Assembly: GCA_017302455.1 (NCBI GenBank)
Contig: JAFLDO010000003.1
Coordinates: 62,001-126,000, forward strand
Direction: 5' to 3'
DNA: 64,000 nucleotides
Source of the DNA: Accumulibacter sp.
GTDB lineage: Bacteria > Pseudomonadota > Gammaproteobacteria > Burkholderiales > Rhodocyclaceae
Within the stretch, counting starts at the first letter, position 1. Every line of letters starts with the position of its first letter. Made by a program: the position numbers and the translations under genes. This document shows, piece by piece, positions 1-11,800 of this stretch. The notes beneath the pieces were generated by a model. It was given only the letters and a program-made list of their open reading frames with translations, did not search any database and was not told the DNA's origin.

Positions 1-2
1 GT

Positions 3-1821
<1,819 letters not shown>

Positions 1822-1825
<4 letters not shown>

Positions 1826-1913
1826 ACGACCATCTACGACCATCTCCGTAAGTCATTATGAACGACCATCATCGCAGGTCAATATGACCGACCACTGTTG
1901 CAAGTCGTTATGA
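1822..1913 (+). repeat. Tandem start-codon repeats forming three mini-ORFs
   Basis: Four ATGs with near-identical context (ATGAACGACCA or close variants) lie at 1822, 1858, 1884 and 1910. The last three are spaced exactly 26 bp apart, the first 36 bp upstream. The first three open 9-codon frames: MNDHLRPSP, MNDHHRRSI and MTDHCCKSL. The first ATG overlaps the atpC stop as ATGA, the second frame ends overlapping the third ATG, and the third ends overlapping the atpQ ATG. atpQ itself begins MNDERW. This looks like repeated duplication of the atpQ initiation region, leaving a chain of coupled mini-ORFs. Whether the peptides are made is unknown. Confidence 0.75.
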
Positions 1914-2182
1914 ACGACGAAAGATGGCGTCGCGAGGTTTCCCGCGACAGCGAAAGGCTCAAGGAAGCCGAACGGAGTCGCCGCTCACTTCTCGCGCAGA
2001 CGGTCTTCCTCGGCAGTCTGTCGGTCCTCTTCCTGGCGCCATTGCTGGCAGGCGCTTATCTCGGGCGCTGGCTCGACAGCCTGGGTGAAGGGTACACGGT
2101 GCGCTGGACGGTGAATCTGATCGTCCTCGGCCTCGCGCTCGGCGTCTTCAACGTCTATCTCTTCATCCGAAAGTACTGGTAA
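1910..2182 (+). CDS. atpQ: AtpQ / AtpI-like membrane protein of the N-ATPase
   Basis: Small membrane protein of 90 residues. It has a charged N-terminus (about residues 1-25, rich in Arg and Glu) and two transmembrane segments (about 28-48 and 60-82) around a GRWLDSLGEGY loop, as in the AtpI/ATPase_gene1 family. Family members are thought to help c-ring assembly or Mg2+/Ca2+ supply. ATG at 1910 is chosen because it continues the repeated ATGAACGAC motif and overlaps the last mini-ORF stop; a TTG at 1898 in the same frame is less likely. The stop overlaps the subunit a start as TAATG. The usual next gene, atpR, is not present. Confidence 0.82.
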   Translation: MNDERWRREVSRDSERLKEAERSRRSLLAQTVFLGSLSVLFLAPLLAGAYLGRWLDSLGEGYTVRWTVNLIVLGLALGVFNVYLFIRKYW

Positions 2183-2892
2183 TGGAAGCGGCAAGCGTTG
2201 TTTTCAGTCTGGGAGGCTTGCGGATCAGCTCGACGGTGGTCACCACCTGGGGCATCCTGCTGGCCTTCGGACTGTCCTGCTGGCTGGCCACCCGACGACT
2301 TTCGGTCGACCACCCGGGTCTTGTGCAAACAGCGCTGGAAGGTGTCGTCCAGTCGATCGAAGCGGCCATCGAAGGTGTGCTACCGGGCCGCGCCGGCCTG
2401 CTGCTGCCTTTCGTCGGCACTCTCTGGCTGTTCGTCGCCGTCGCCAACCTGACGGGAATCGTGCCCGGTCTGCATGCGCCTACCGGCAACCTGTCGACCA
2501 CCGCCGCGCTGGCCTGTCTGGTTTTTGTCTCGGTGCACTGGTTCGGCATCCGCAGCGAAGGCCTGACGAATTATCTGCGCCACTACCTGATCCCCAGCCC
2601 GATCCTCCTGCCGTTCCATCTGCTCGGCGAGTTTTCGCGCACCATCGCGCTGGCCATGCGCCTGTTCGGCAACATCATGAGCCTCGAAATGGCCGCGCTG
2701 CTGGTCCTCCTGGTTGCGGGGCTGCTGGTACCGGTACCGGTGCTCATGCTGCACATCGTCGAAGCCCTGGTCCAGGCCTATATCTTCGGCACGCTGGCCC
2801 TGATCTACATCGCCGGCGGCATGCAATCCCACGCCGCAGCGGAGCACTCCGAAGCGCCCTCATCGAACGACACGAAAGGAAGCACCCCATGA
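2182..2892 (+). CDS. atpB: N-type ATPase, subunit a
   Basis: Integral membrane stator subunit forming the ion half-channels against the c-ring, 236 residues with about five or six hydrophobic segments. The key arginine is in the GEFSRTIALAMRLFGN segment (MRLFGNIMS, around residue 160), and the C-terminal helix holds LVQAYIFGTLALIYI. The His/Glu-rich tail (HAAAEHSEAP) is hydrophilic. ATG at 2182 overlaps the atpQ stop; the TGA overlaps the subunit c start as ATGA. Together these imply tightly coupled translation of the membrane sector. Confidence 0.93.
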   Translation: MEAASVVFSLGGLRISSTVVTTWGILLAFGLSCWLATRRLSVDHPGLVQTALEGVVQSIEAAIEGVLPGRAGLLLPFVGTLWLFVAVANLTGIVPGLHAPTGNLSTTAALACLVFVSVHWFGIRSEGLTNYLRHYLIPSPILLPFHLLGEFSRTIALAMRLFGNIMSLEMAALLVLLVAGLLVPVPVLMLHIVEALVQAYIFGTLALIYIAGGMQSHAAAEHSEAPSSNDTKGSTP

Positions 2893-3155
2893 GCGACATG
2901 CACTGGTTCGTCCTGGTCTCTACCGTGGCAGCAGCGCTGGCCATCGCGATCGGCATCATCTTCCCGGCCATTGCCATGGGCCGGGCGATCACGCAGGCGC
3001 TCGAAGCGCTGTCGCGGCAGCCGGAGGCGGAGAAGTCGATCACCCGCACCCTGTTCATCGGCCTGGCGATGATCGAGTCACTGGCCATCTACGTCCTGGT
3101 GATCGTGCTGATCATCCTCTTCCGCAATCCGCTGCTCGAATACCTCTTGAAGTAG
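2889..3155 (+). CDS. atpE: N-type ATPase, subunit c
   Basis: Ring-forming hairpin subunit, 88 residues: TM helix 1 about residues 8-35, a polar loop with RQPEAEKS (43-50), TM helix 2 about 55-78. The ion-carrying Glu63 lies in MIESLAIY. Compared with the known Na+ site of Ilyobacter c (Gln32, Val63, Glu65, Ser66, Thr67, Tyr70), this protein keeps Glu63, Ser64 and Tyr68 but has Met30 at the Gln32 position and Leu65 at the Thr67 position. That argues against a standard Na+ site. The start overlaps the subunit a stop. A strong AGGAGG precedes the next gene. Confidence 0.93.
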   Translation: MSDMHWFVLVSTVAAALAIAIGIIFPAIAMGRAITQALEALSRQPEAEKSITRTLFIGLAMIESLAIYVLVIVLIILFRNPLLEYLLK

Positions 3156-3164
3156 GAGGCAGCG

Positions 3165-3911
3165 ATGGATCTGGACTGGACCACCTTTGCCCTCGAGATC
3201 ATCAATTTCCTGGCGCTGATCTGGATCCTCAAACGCTTTCTCTACCGCCCGGTGCTGGCGACCCTGGCTGAGCGTCGCGCTGGCATCGAGGGCTCCCTCA
3301 ACGAAGCACGCGCGACGGAAGCACGGGCCGCGGCCCTGCAGAGCCAGTTTGAAAGCCGTCTGGCGGACTGGGAGCGAGAGAAGGCGGCAGCCCGCAGCCA
3401 GTTCGATGCCCAGATGGCGACAGAGCACGCGCGACAGATGGAGACGCTGGACCGGGATCTGGCTACCGAGCGGCAACGTAGCGCCGCCCGCGACGCGCAC
3501 CGTCAGGAGACCCTGCAGCGCGAACTCGCCAGCCAGTCCGGCGCCCTCGCCCGCCAGTTCGCCAGCGCACTACTGGCCAGATTGGCCGGACCGGAGATCG
3601 AAGCGCGGCTGGTAGAAATCTTCGTCGAGGAACTGTCGGCTTTACCCGAAGAACGTCTGGAGCCTTTGCGGACGGGCCAAAATGGTCATGGGCAAGGGGT
3701 GTTGAGCAGCGCCCATCCGCTCTCGGAGGAACAACGCCGGCAGATCTCCGGTGCCGTCGATGCCCGGCTGGGAAAGCTCGTCCACATCGATTTCGTCGAG
3801 GACAGCGAGTTGCTGGCCGGCGTTCGGCTATCGCTCGGGGCCTGGCAACTGGATCTCAGTCTGGCCGGCGAACTGGGCGTCTTCGCGGAAGCCGCCAGGC
3901 TTGAGCACTGA
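3165..3911 (+). CDS. atpF: N-type ATPase, subunit b fused to a delta-like domain
   Basis: Peripheral stalk protein of 248 residues. Seen: a single N-terminal membrane helix (residues about 6-25), then a long charged helix rich in Ala, Arg and Glu (30-160). The C-terminal segment from about 178 ([18 protein letters not shown], later [13 protein letters not shown] and [10 protein letters not shown]) matches the ending of delta/OSCP subunits. No separate delta gene exists in the operon, so this b-delta fusion should supply delta function, as is known for N-ATPases. AGGAGG about 4 bases before the ATG supports the start. The alpha gene begins inside its last codons. Confidence 0.9.
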   Translation: MDLDWTTFALEIINFLALIWILKRFLYRPVLATLAERRAGIEGSLNEARATEARAAALQSQFESRLADWEREKAAARSQFDAQMATEHARQMETLDRDLATERQRSAARDAHRQETLQRELASQSGALARQFASALLARLAGPEIEARLVEIFVEELSALPEERLEPLRTGQNGHGQGVLSSAHPLSEEQRRQISGAVDARLGKLVHIDFVEDSELLAGVRLSLGAWQLDLSLAGELGVFAEAARLEH

Positions 3912-5394
3912 GCACTCAGCCCGAAACCCTGGCGGCCTGCGCAGCCAGTGGATCGCCGACTACCAGCCGCAATTGCGGATCAGCGAAATCGGCAAGCTGG
4001 CGGCGATCGGCGACGGCATCGCCTGGATCGAGGGCCTGCCCTCGGCGGCGATGGATCAGATCCTGCGTTTCGAGAATGGCAGCGAGGCGCTGGTGTTCCA
4101 TCTCGGCAGCAAGCGTATCGGCGCCATCCTGCTCGGTCAGGAGGACGGCCTCGCCGCCGGCGCGGCGGCCCATCTGACCGGACGGCGACTGGATATCGGC
4201 GTCGGTGACGGCTTTCTCGGCCGCGTGGTGGACCCGCTGGGGAATCCCCTCGATGGCGGTCCGCAACCGCAATTCAATCGCCGGCGCCCCCTCGAAGTCT
4301 CCTCGCCACCAATCACGGCCCGCGATTTCGTCAGGCGCCCATTGCTGAGTGGCAGCAAGATGGTCGATACCATGATCCCGATCGGCAAAGGCCAGCGGCA
4401 ACTGATCATCGGCGACGCGGGCACCGGCAAGAGTTCGCTGGCCATGGACACGCTCATCGCCCAGAAAGGGAGCGATGTCCTCTGCGTCTATGTGCTGATC
4501 AGCCAGAAGCGCTCGGCGGTGATCGCCACCATCGAGACCCTGCGCCGGGCCGGAGTTCTCGACATCAGCTGCGTCGTCGTCGCTGAGGCCACCACTACCC
4601 CCGGGCTCAAGTTCCTCGCGCCCTTCGCCGGCTGCGCCCTGGCGGAAGAATGGATGTGGAGCGGCCGCGACGTGCTGGTGGTGTACGACGACCTCACCAC
4701 GCATGCGCGGGCCTATCGCGAGCTTTCGCTGCTGCTGCGTCGCCCGCCGGGGCGAGAAGCCTACCCCGGCGATGTCTTTTACCTGCACGCGCGCCTACTC
4801 GAACGCTCGACCTGCCTGGCAGCGCGCTACGGTAGCGGCAGCATGACCGCCCTGCCGATCGTCGAAACCGAACAGGGCGAGATCGCCGCCTACATTCCCA
4901 CCAACCTGATCTCGATCACCGATGGCCAGATCTACCTCGACCCGGCGCTCTACGCACGCGGTTTCCTGCCTGCCATCGACATCACCCGCTCGGTTTCGCG
5001 GATCGGCGGCAAGGCGCAGTTGCCGGCCATCAAGGCCGAGGCCGGGCGCATGAAGCTGGACTTCCTGCAGTTTCTCGAGCTGGAAGTATTCACCCGCTTT
5101 GGCTCGCGTCTGGAGGCCGGCGTCGACGCCAAGATCCGGCGCGGCCGCTTGCTGCGGGAACTGCTCAAGCAGGAACGCCTGGCACCGCTGTCGCCGGAAC
5201 AGCAACTGGCCTGGCTGGTCGCCTACAACGAGGGAGCATTCGACGCCTTGGCGGGTGCGGCGGTCCAGGCACGGCTGGCGAGTCTGCTGCACAAGGCGGC
5301 GGCTGGGGGGCCGGGACTGGCGGCTGGTCGGGATGCGTGGCGGGATGCGGTCGCCGGCTGGTTGCGGGAGGCGGGCGATGAGCCGCCGGCGTGA
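3901..5394 (+). CDS. atpA: N-type ATPase, subunit alpha
   Basis: Non-catalytic nucleotide-binding alpha subunit, 497 residues from a TTG at 3901. Seen: an N-terminal beta-barrel, Walker [10 protein letters not shown] at residues 171-179, and the conserved [11 protein letters not shown] segment near 363. The TTG start is chosen because the next in-frame ATG (4051) would cut into the barrel; it overlaps the end of atpF. The C-terminus ends [11 protein letters not shown] and overlaps a gamma start codon at 5378. Only 18 bases of gamma-like sequence follow before homology is lost; the intact gamma gene lies 11.1 kb downstream. Confidence 0.92.
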   Translation: MSTEHSARNPGGLRSQWIADYQPQLRISEIGKLAAIGDGIAWIEGLPSAAMDQILRFENGSEALVFHLGSKRIGAILLGQEDGLAAGAAAHLTGRRLDIGVGDGFLGRVVDPLGNPLDGGPQPQFNRRRPLEVSSPPITARDFVRRPLLSGSKMVDTMIPIGKGQRQLIIGDAGTGKSSLAMDTLIAQKGSDVLCVYVLISQKRSAVIATIETLRRAGVLDISCVVVAEATTTPGLKFLAPFAGCALAEEWMWSGRDVLVVYDDLTTHARAYRELSLLLRRPPGREAYPGDVFYLHARLLERSTCLAARYGSGSMTALPIVETEQGEIAAYIPTNLISITDGQIYLDPALYARGFLPAIDITRSVSRIGGKAQLPAIKAEAGRMKLDFLQFLELEVFTRFGSRLEAGVDAKIRRGRLLRELLKQERLAPLSPEQQLAWLVAYNEGAFDALAGAAVQARLASLLHKAAAGGPGLAAGRDAWRDAVAGWLREAGDEPPA

Positions 5395-5395
5395 G
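5361..5395 (+). repeat. Junction repeat, copy A (alpha end / gamma start)
   Basis: The last 17 bases before the ATG at 5378 plus the first 18 bases of gamma (ATGAGCCGCCGGCGTGAG). It matches copy C (16484-16518) at 33 of 35 positions and shares its centre with copy B (14522). After the 18 gamma bases the frame runs into unrelated sequence and stops as [11 protein letters not shown] at 5413. So this is the native alpha end joined to a severed gamma start. Confidence 0.9.
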
Positions 5396-5488
5396 GTGGA
5401 ATACGCTCTGTAACGGCGCATCTGTGGTCGGCCGTGACATTTTTCGTGCTACCTTCCATCGGCGAATCAAAGTAGGAATTTCCCGTCC

Positions 5489-8400
5489 ATGCCTCGCATA
5501 TTCGACAACATCCAACAAGAACTGCTCAAAGCCTTACGAGCCACCCTGCAAGTCTCGAACCGGGCCGATTTCTGCGTGGGCTACCTCAATCTGCGCGGCT
5601 GGCAGGCCATCGATGACCTGATTCAGCCCTGGCAACCGGCTAACGGCCAGGTTTGCCGTGTATTGGTTGGTATGCAACGCCCCCCTCACGAGGAAGTTCG
5701 CGAGCTTTACCGCGCAGTCGCAGGTGACAACCTGATTGACCAAGGCACGGCGGTTCGGCTCAAGACGCAGTTCGGGGCCCACTTGCGCGAACAAATCACA
5801 TTGGGCATTCCCTCCGGCAAGGACGAAGCCGGCTTGCGCCGACTCGCCCGGCAACTACGAGCGGGCCAGGCCATCGTCAAACTATTTCTGCCGTATCCGC
5901 TACACGCCAAGCTTTATCTGCTGTTTCGCGACGACGTGAACAACCCCATCACCGGCTTCGTCGGCAGCAGTAACCTGACGCTGCAGGGGCTCTCCAAGCA
6001 GGGCGAACTGAACGTTGATGTGCTGGAGCACCATGCGGCCCAGCGCTTGTCGGAATGGTTCGACGAGCGCTGGAAAGACCGCTGGGCCATCGACGTCTCG
6101 CAAGACCTCGCAGCCATCATCGAATCGAGCTGGGCGCGCGAAGCGAGCATTCCCCCGTACCAGATCTACCTCAACATCGCCTACCACCTCAGCACTGAAG
6201 CGCGCGCCGGTCTCAGTCAATTCCGTTTGCCGGCGCGCTTCGAGCAGGACCTATTCGACTTTCAGAAGAGCGCGGTGAAAATCGCCGCGCGCCATCTGCA
6301 CCGGCGCGGAGGGGTGATGATCGGTGACGTCGTCGGTCTGGGCAAGACCATGATGGCAACCGCGTTGGCGCGCATGTTTGAAGACGATCTCGGCTACGAG
6401 ACCCTCATCATTTGCCCGAAGAACCTGGAACCGATGTGGGAGCGGCACCGCACCGAATACGGCCTGCGCGGCACGGTCGTGCCGATCAGCCAAGTGTCCA
6501 GGAGGCTGCCCGGCCTCAAGCGCTATCGTCTGGTGCTCATCGACGAAAGCCATAATCTGCGCAACAGGGAGGGGCGACGCTACAAGGCGATTGCCGATTA
6601 CATCCGCAGTTGCGATTCCAAGGTTATCCTGCTCACCGCCACTCCCTACAACAAGACCAAGACCGACTTGTCGAGCCAGCTACGGCTGTTCATCGACGAA
6701 AAGGCCAACATCGGCATTCGACCCGAGCGGCACATGCGCAAGCATGGCATCAGCGAACCCGAGTTCGAGCGCCGGCACCAGTGCAAGGTCAATTCGATTC
6801 TCGCCATCGAAAAGAGCGAAGAGTTTGACGACTGGCGCGAGCTGATCCGCCTGTACATGGTTCGACGCACGCGCAGCTTCATCATCGAGCACTACACGGC
6901 GGAAGATGACAACGGCCGCCGTTACATCGCCGACAACGATGGCGAGCAACGTTACTTCCCGAAACGCATGCCCATTTCGCTGAAATTCGCCGTCGACGAG
7001 GCCGACCCGGATGACCGCTATGCGAGGCTCTACTCGGCCGAGATGGTCGATCAGATCAATGCCCTGCATGTGCCCCGCTACGGCATGGGTTTGTATGTCG
7101 ACCCGCTGGCGGAAAAGACCGCCACGGCCGCGGAGCGCAAGCTGATCGACAACCTGGGCCGCGCTGGCAAGCGGCTGATGGGGTTCTGCCGCACCAACCT
7201 CTTCAAGCGCCTGGAATCCAACGGCTTTTCATTCCTGCAATCGATCGACCGGCACGTTCTGCGCAACCAGATTTACCTCTATGCCATCGAAAACGGGCTG
7301 GACCTCCCGGTAGGTGTGCTCGACGCCGGCTTGCTCGACCTGGGAAGGGTGGACGAAGACGCTGAAGGCCTGGAAGGCGACCCCGAAGATCTGCTCGACG
7401 GCCTGGTTGAACCTGTGGTCGAGGCGGACGCCGCACCCGACAGCCTGGCGCGCGCCAGGGTCGTCTATCAGCAATATGCGTGTGAATACAAGAAGCGCTT
7501 CAAGTGGATACGCCCCACCCTGTTCAAGCGGTCGCTCTCCGAACATCTGGCTGCGGACACGCAAGCCCTCCTTGATCTGCTGCGCGCGCACGGACGATGG
7601 GCTCCACAACATGACCAGAAGTTGATCGCGCTGCAGCGACTTGTCGAACGTACACACGCCAAGGACAAGGTGCTGATCTTTACCCAATTCGCGGACACGG
7701 CGCGCTACCTGGCGCGGGAAGTACGCCGCGCCGGTATCACTCAAGTGGAAGTCGCTACCGGCGCCAGCGCCGACCCCTATGCGCTGGCGTGTCGTTTCTC
7801 GCCCAAGTCGAATAACAAGAGCGTCAGCAAGTCCGACGAGGTGCGAGTTCTCATCTGTACCGACGTGCTTTCGGAAGGCCAGAATCTGCAAGACAGCAAC
7901 GTGGTGGTCAACTTCGACCTGCCGTGGGCGATCATCCGGCTGATTCAGCGTGCCGGCCGAGTGGACCGCATCGGCCAGCGCGCCGAGGAAATCCACTGTT
8001 ATTCTTTCTTGCCCGCCGAAGGTGTCGAGCGCCTCATCAACTTGCGCGCCCGCATTCAGCAGCGCCTGCTGGAAAACGCCGAAGTCGTGGGTACCGACGA
8101 AGCCTTTTTCGAGGACGACGACGCCAACACCATCCGCGACCTCTACACGGAGAAGTCCGGTGTCCTTGACGATAGTGACGACGAAGTCGATCTTGCTTCC
8201 TACGCTTGGCAGATCTGGAAACAAGCCACGCAAGACAAGCCTGAACTCGCGCACGCGGTCGAATCCATGCCGCCGGTGGTGTACTCGGCGCGCGCCTTCG
8301 CGTTCGACGAGACTACGTTGCCCTCAGTCGGTGGCGATGCCGCGCGCGGTGGCACACTGGTGTATGTGAAGTCACCCGAAGGCAACGATCACCTCGCCTG

Positions 8401-8875
8401 GATCAGCCCTGACGGCAAGACCGTCACCGAATCCCAGTTCACCATCCTGCGCGTGGCTGAATGTGCACCAGACACCCCCGCCGTGCCCCGTGCCGAAAAC
8501 CACCACGAACTGGTCGCCGAAGGGTTGAAGCTGGCGGTACACCAGGACAAGGCGATCGGCGGCGGCCTGGGTCGGCCCTCCAGCCCCCGCCGCCGTGCCT
8601 ACGAGCGCCTCAAGCGCTACGCGGAAGCCCAGAGGCACACCCTGTTTCGCGACGAAGAACTGGAACGTGCGCTCGATGACCTCTACGCCCGCCCCCTGCT
8701 GGAAACTGCCGCCGACCTTCTCAATCGACTCATGCGCGGTGGCGTCAACGACGAGGAGCTTGCCGGGGCAGTGAAGACCTTGCGCGAGGAGGGCCGCCTG
8801 ACCTACACGGAAGAAGACGCACAATTTCGTGAGCCGCGCGTGGTGTGCTCGCTGGGGCTCCTAGTTGGCCAATAA
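5489..8875 (+). CDS. PLD-like nuclease / SNF2 helicase fusion, Hma-like defence
   Basis: Protein of 1,128 residues with two enzymatic halves. Residues about 1-210 resemble a phospholipase D-like nuclease, with an HxK motif (His139, Lys141, in PLHAKLYL) followed by GSSN at 159-162. Residues about 260-860 form an SF2/SNF2 helicase: GLGKT at 283-287, DESH at 352-355, LLTATPYN near 382, then helicase motifs VLICTDVLSEGQN and LIQRAGRVDRIGQ. A charged C-terminal region follows. The next gene is a methylase and then an ATPase. This helicase-methylase-ATPase order matches the defence locus I recall as Hma, and parts resemble DISARM. Likely role: DNA translocation and cleavage of invading DNA. ATG at 5489; the stop lies two bases before the methylase ATG. 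Confidence 0.85.
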   Translation: MPRIFDNIQQELLKALRATLQVSNRADFCVGYLNLRGWQAIDDLIQPWQPANGQVCRVLVGMQRPPHEEVRELYRAVAGDNLIDQGTAVRLKTQFGAHLREQITLGIPSGKDEAGLRRLARQLRAGQAIVKLFLPYPLHAKLYLLFRDDVNNPITGFVGSSNLTLQGLSKQGELNVDVLEHHAAQRLSEWFDERWKDRWAIDVSQDLAAIIESSWAREASIPPYQIYLNIAYHLSTEARAGLSQFRLPARFEQDLFDFQKSAVKIAARHLHRRGGVMIGDVVGLGKTMMATALARMFEDDLGYETLIICPKNLEPMWERHRTEYGLRGTVVPISQVSRRLPGLKRYRLVLIDESHNLRNREGRRYKAIADYIRSCDSKVILLTATPYNKTKTDLSSQLRLFIDEKANIGIRPERHMRKHGISEPEFERRHQCKVNSILAIEKSEEFDDWRELIRLYMVRRTRSFIIEHYTAEDDNGRRYIADNDGEQRYFPKRMPISLKFAVDEADPDDRYARLYSAEMVDQINALHVPRYGMGLYVDPLAEKTATAAERKLIDNLGRAGKRLMGFCRTNLFKRLESNGFSFLQSIDRHVLRNQIYLYAIENGLDLPVGVLDAGLLDLGRVDEDAEGLEGDPEDLLDGLVEPVVEADAAPDSLARARVVYQQYACEYKKRFKWIRPTLFKRSLSEHLAADTQALLDLLRAHGRWAPQHDQKLIALQRLVERTHAKDKVLIFTQFADTARYLAREVRRAGITQVEVATGASADPYALACRFSPKSNNKSVSKSDEVRVLICTDVLSEGQNLQDSNVVVNFDLPWAIIRLIQRAGRVDRIGQRAEEIHCYSFLPAEGVERLINLRARIQQRLLENAEVVGTDEAFFEDDDANTIRDLYTEKSGVLDDSDDEVDLASYAWQIWKQATQDKPELAHAVESMPPVVYSARAFAFDETTLPSVGGDAARGGTLVYVKSPEGNDHLAWISPDGKTVTESQFTILRVAECAPDTPAVPRAENHHELVAEGLKLAVHQDKAIGGGLGRPSSPRRRAYERLKRYAEAQRHTLFRDEELERALDDLYARPLLETAADLLNRLMRGGVNDEELAGAVKTLREEGRLTYTEEDAQFREPRVVCSLGLLVGQ

Positions 8876-8877
8876 CC

Positions 8878-11800
8878 ATGTCAAAACTCGACCTCCCTGC
8901 CTTCCAGAAACACCTTTCCGCTTTCGCCTTTACCCCGCTGTTCGTCGAAGTCCTCGGCTGGAATCACCCCGCCGCCAGTGAGCGCGACTGGCAAATCGAT
9001 CAGGTGAAGGCAGGCACCCATTCCACCTATTCCCGCCGCATGGTCGCCGAACTGGCCGGGGTGGCGGTGCTCCAAGTGGTGGCAGACAGCACCTGGCCCG
9101 ATGAGAGCCAACGCATGGCCATCTGGCGTCACGTCAGCCAGCGGCACCATGAAAATCTGATCATCTTCACCGACCGGCGGGAAGACCCCGGCCAAAGCCT
9201 CTGGTTCTGGGTCAAACGTGGCAAGGACACGAGTACTGGCAAGCCTAAAACTACCGCCCGCCGCCACGAATACTTTCGCGGCCAGCCAGTGGACCTGTTC
9301 GCCTCGAAGCTGCACGCTCTGGTGGTGGAATTGTCCGAACTCGATGCCGGCGGCCGGTTGCCGGTGCTGGAAGTAGCGCGCCGCCTGGCCGCCGCCCTGG
9401 ACGTGGAGAAAACCACCAAGCGCTTTTTTACCCGCTACCAGGAACAACACGCCGCGCTGCTGCAAGCCATCGAAGGCATCGCCGACGAGCGCGACCGCCG
9501 CTGGTATGCCTCGGTCGTCCTCAACCGGCTGATGTTCGTCTGGTTCCTGCAAAAGAAGGGCTTTCTGAATTGCGGTGATTACGATTACCTGCCAAGCAAA
9601 CTTCAGGAATCACGCGCACGCGGGGAAAATCGCTTTTTCGGCGAATTCCTCAACGCTCTCTTCTTCGATGCCTTCGCCCGACCCGAAGATCAGCGCAGCG
9701 CGCAAGCAAGAAACCTGACCGGCTGCATCCCGTTCCTCAACGGCGGCCTGTTCCTGCATCACAAGCTGGAACTCGACGCCAACCGCCAGCCACGTGTCGG
9801 TACCAGCTTGCGCATTCCGGATGCCGCCTTTGCCGGCGTGTTCGAGGTCTTCGCCGCCTTCACCTGGCATCTGGACGACACCTCCGCCGGTAACCCGGAA
9901 GAAATCAACCCGGACGTGCTGGGCTACATCTTCGAGAAATACATCAACCAGAAAGCCTTCGGCGCCTATTACACGCGGCCAGAGATCACCGGCTATCTCG
10001 CCGAGCGCAGCATCCACAAGCTGGTGCTGGAGCGCATCAACGTCCCGGCGCTGCCGGAATTCAATCTTCCCGCCATCCACTTCAACTCGGTCGCCGAACT
10101 CCTGGCGCGCATGGACACCCGTACCGCGCTGAAGCTGGTAGGCGAAGTGCTCCCCTCGATCACCGTCCTCGACCCGGCGGTCGGTTCCGGCGCTTTTCTG
10201 GTGGCCGCGCTGAAGGCGCTGATCAACATCTACTACGCTGTCGTCGGACGCGCGGGCATGGGCGCCAGCCGCGAACTGGAAACCTGGTTGCGCGGCATCC
10301 AGAAAAGCCATCCCAGCGTCGGCTACTACATCAAGCGCCGTGTCGTCAGCGACAATCTGTACGGTGTAGACATCATGGAAGAGGCTTGCGAGATCGCCAA
10401 GCTGCGGCTGTTCCTGGCCATGGTGTCGTCGGTCAACCGAGTGGAAGACCTGGAGCCACTGCCCAACATCGACTTCAACATCCTGCCCGGCAACTCCCTG
10501 GTAGGCCTGATGCGGGTGGACGAGCACGAGTTCGACCGCCGGCAGGATGACCTCTTCAAGCCCCCCTTTCGCCGCCTGCTCGAAGAGAAAAGCCGCAAGC
10601 TCGACGTCTATCGCCATACCGCCGCCGACTTAGGCAAGAGCACGGACCTGCGTGTCCTGCGCGACGACATCGACGCCGAAATGGACTACGCAGCGGGAAT
10701 TCTCAACGAGTTGCTGCGTGACCAGTTCGAAGCACTGGGCGTGAAGTACGAACAAGCCACCTGGGATGCGGACAAGCAGGGACTGGGAAAGACGAAGAAA
10801 ATCCGTATCGAGCGTGTCCACATCGACGCCCAAACCCCGCTGCACTGGGGCTATGTCTTCGACCAGGTCATGCAGAAGCGCGGCGGTTTCGACATCATTC
10901 TCACCAACCCACCGTGGGAGGTGTTCAAGCCGCAGGCCAAGGAGTTCTTCGCCGACCACTCCGAACTGGTGACGAAGAACAAGATGACGATCAAGGAGTT
11001 CGAGAAGGAGCAGGGCAAGCTGCTCAAGAACAAGTCTATCCGAGAAGCGTGGCTGGAGTATGAGAGCCGCTTTCCGCATATCAACAAATTCTTCCGTAGT
11101 GCGCCAGAGTACGGTCATCAGGTAGCCTGGGTTGACGGACGCAAGGTGCCCACTGACTTAAACTTGTACAAGCTGTTCGTTGAACGTTGCTTCTCGTTGC
11201 TGCGCCCCAGCGGGCACTGCGGCATCGTCATTCCCAGTGGCATCTACACGGATCTGGGCGCCAAGGGCCTGCGTGACCTTCTGTTCAACAGAACCCGCAT
11301 CGAAGGTTTGTTCTGCTTCGAGAACCGTAAGGAAATTTTTGAAGGGGTACATCGCAGCTTCAAATTTGTCGTGCTGACCTTTGAAAAAACCGCCTCGCTG
11401 CGCGTGCAACAGTCCGGCGAAATGAACGCCAGCGCCCCCCCGGACGATCTGCTATCACCTGCGCGCACTGGCGAACTCGGCACGACCTGTTTCCCCGCCG
11501 CCTTCATGCGCCTGGATTTGGCCGAGCTTGATCGTTTCCCCGGCGAAGGCGCCATCCAGATGGATGTCGAACTTATTAAACGTCTCTCGCCAGATAGCCA
11601 CTCCATTATGGAATTCAAGGGAGAAATGGATATCCAGATTGTGGAGAAGATGCTTCGCTTCCCCTCTCTTGGCGAGCATGTCAACGGTACGTGGAATCTG
11701 CGTCTTACGCGCGAGTTTCACATGACTGATGATTCTTTTCGTTTCAGGAACGAGGCAGGACCAGGACGACTTCCACTATTCACCGGCAAGATGTTCCACC

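Noticed and set aside
3751..3900. Upstream extension of the alpha reading frame
   Set aside because: It runs inside the b-delta gene in another frame and has no alpha-like pattern.
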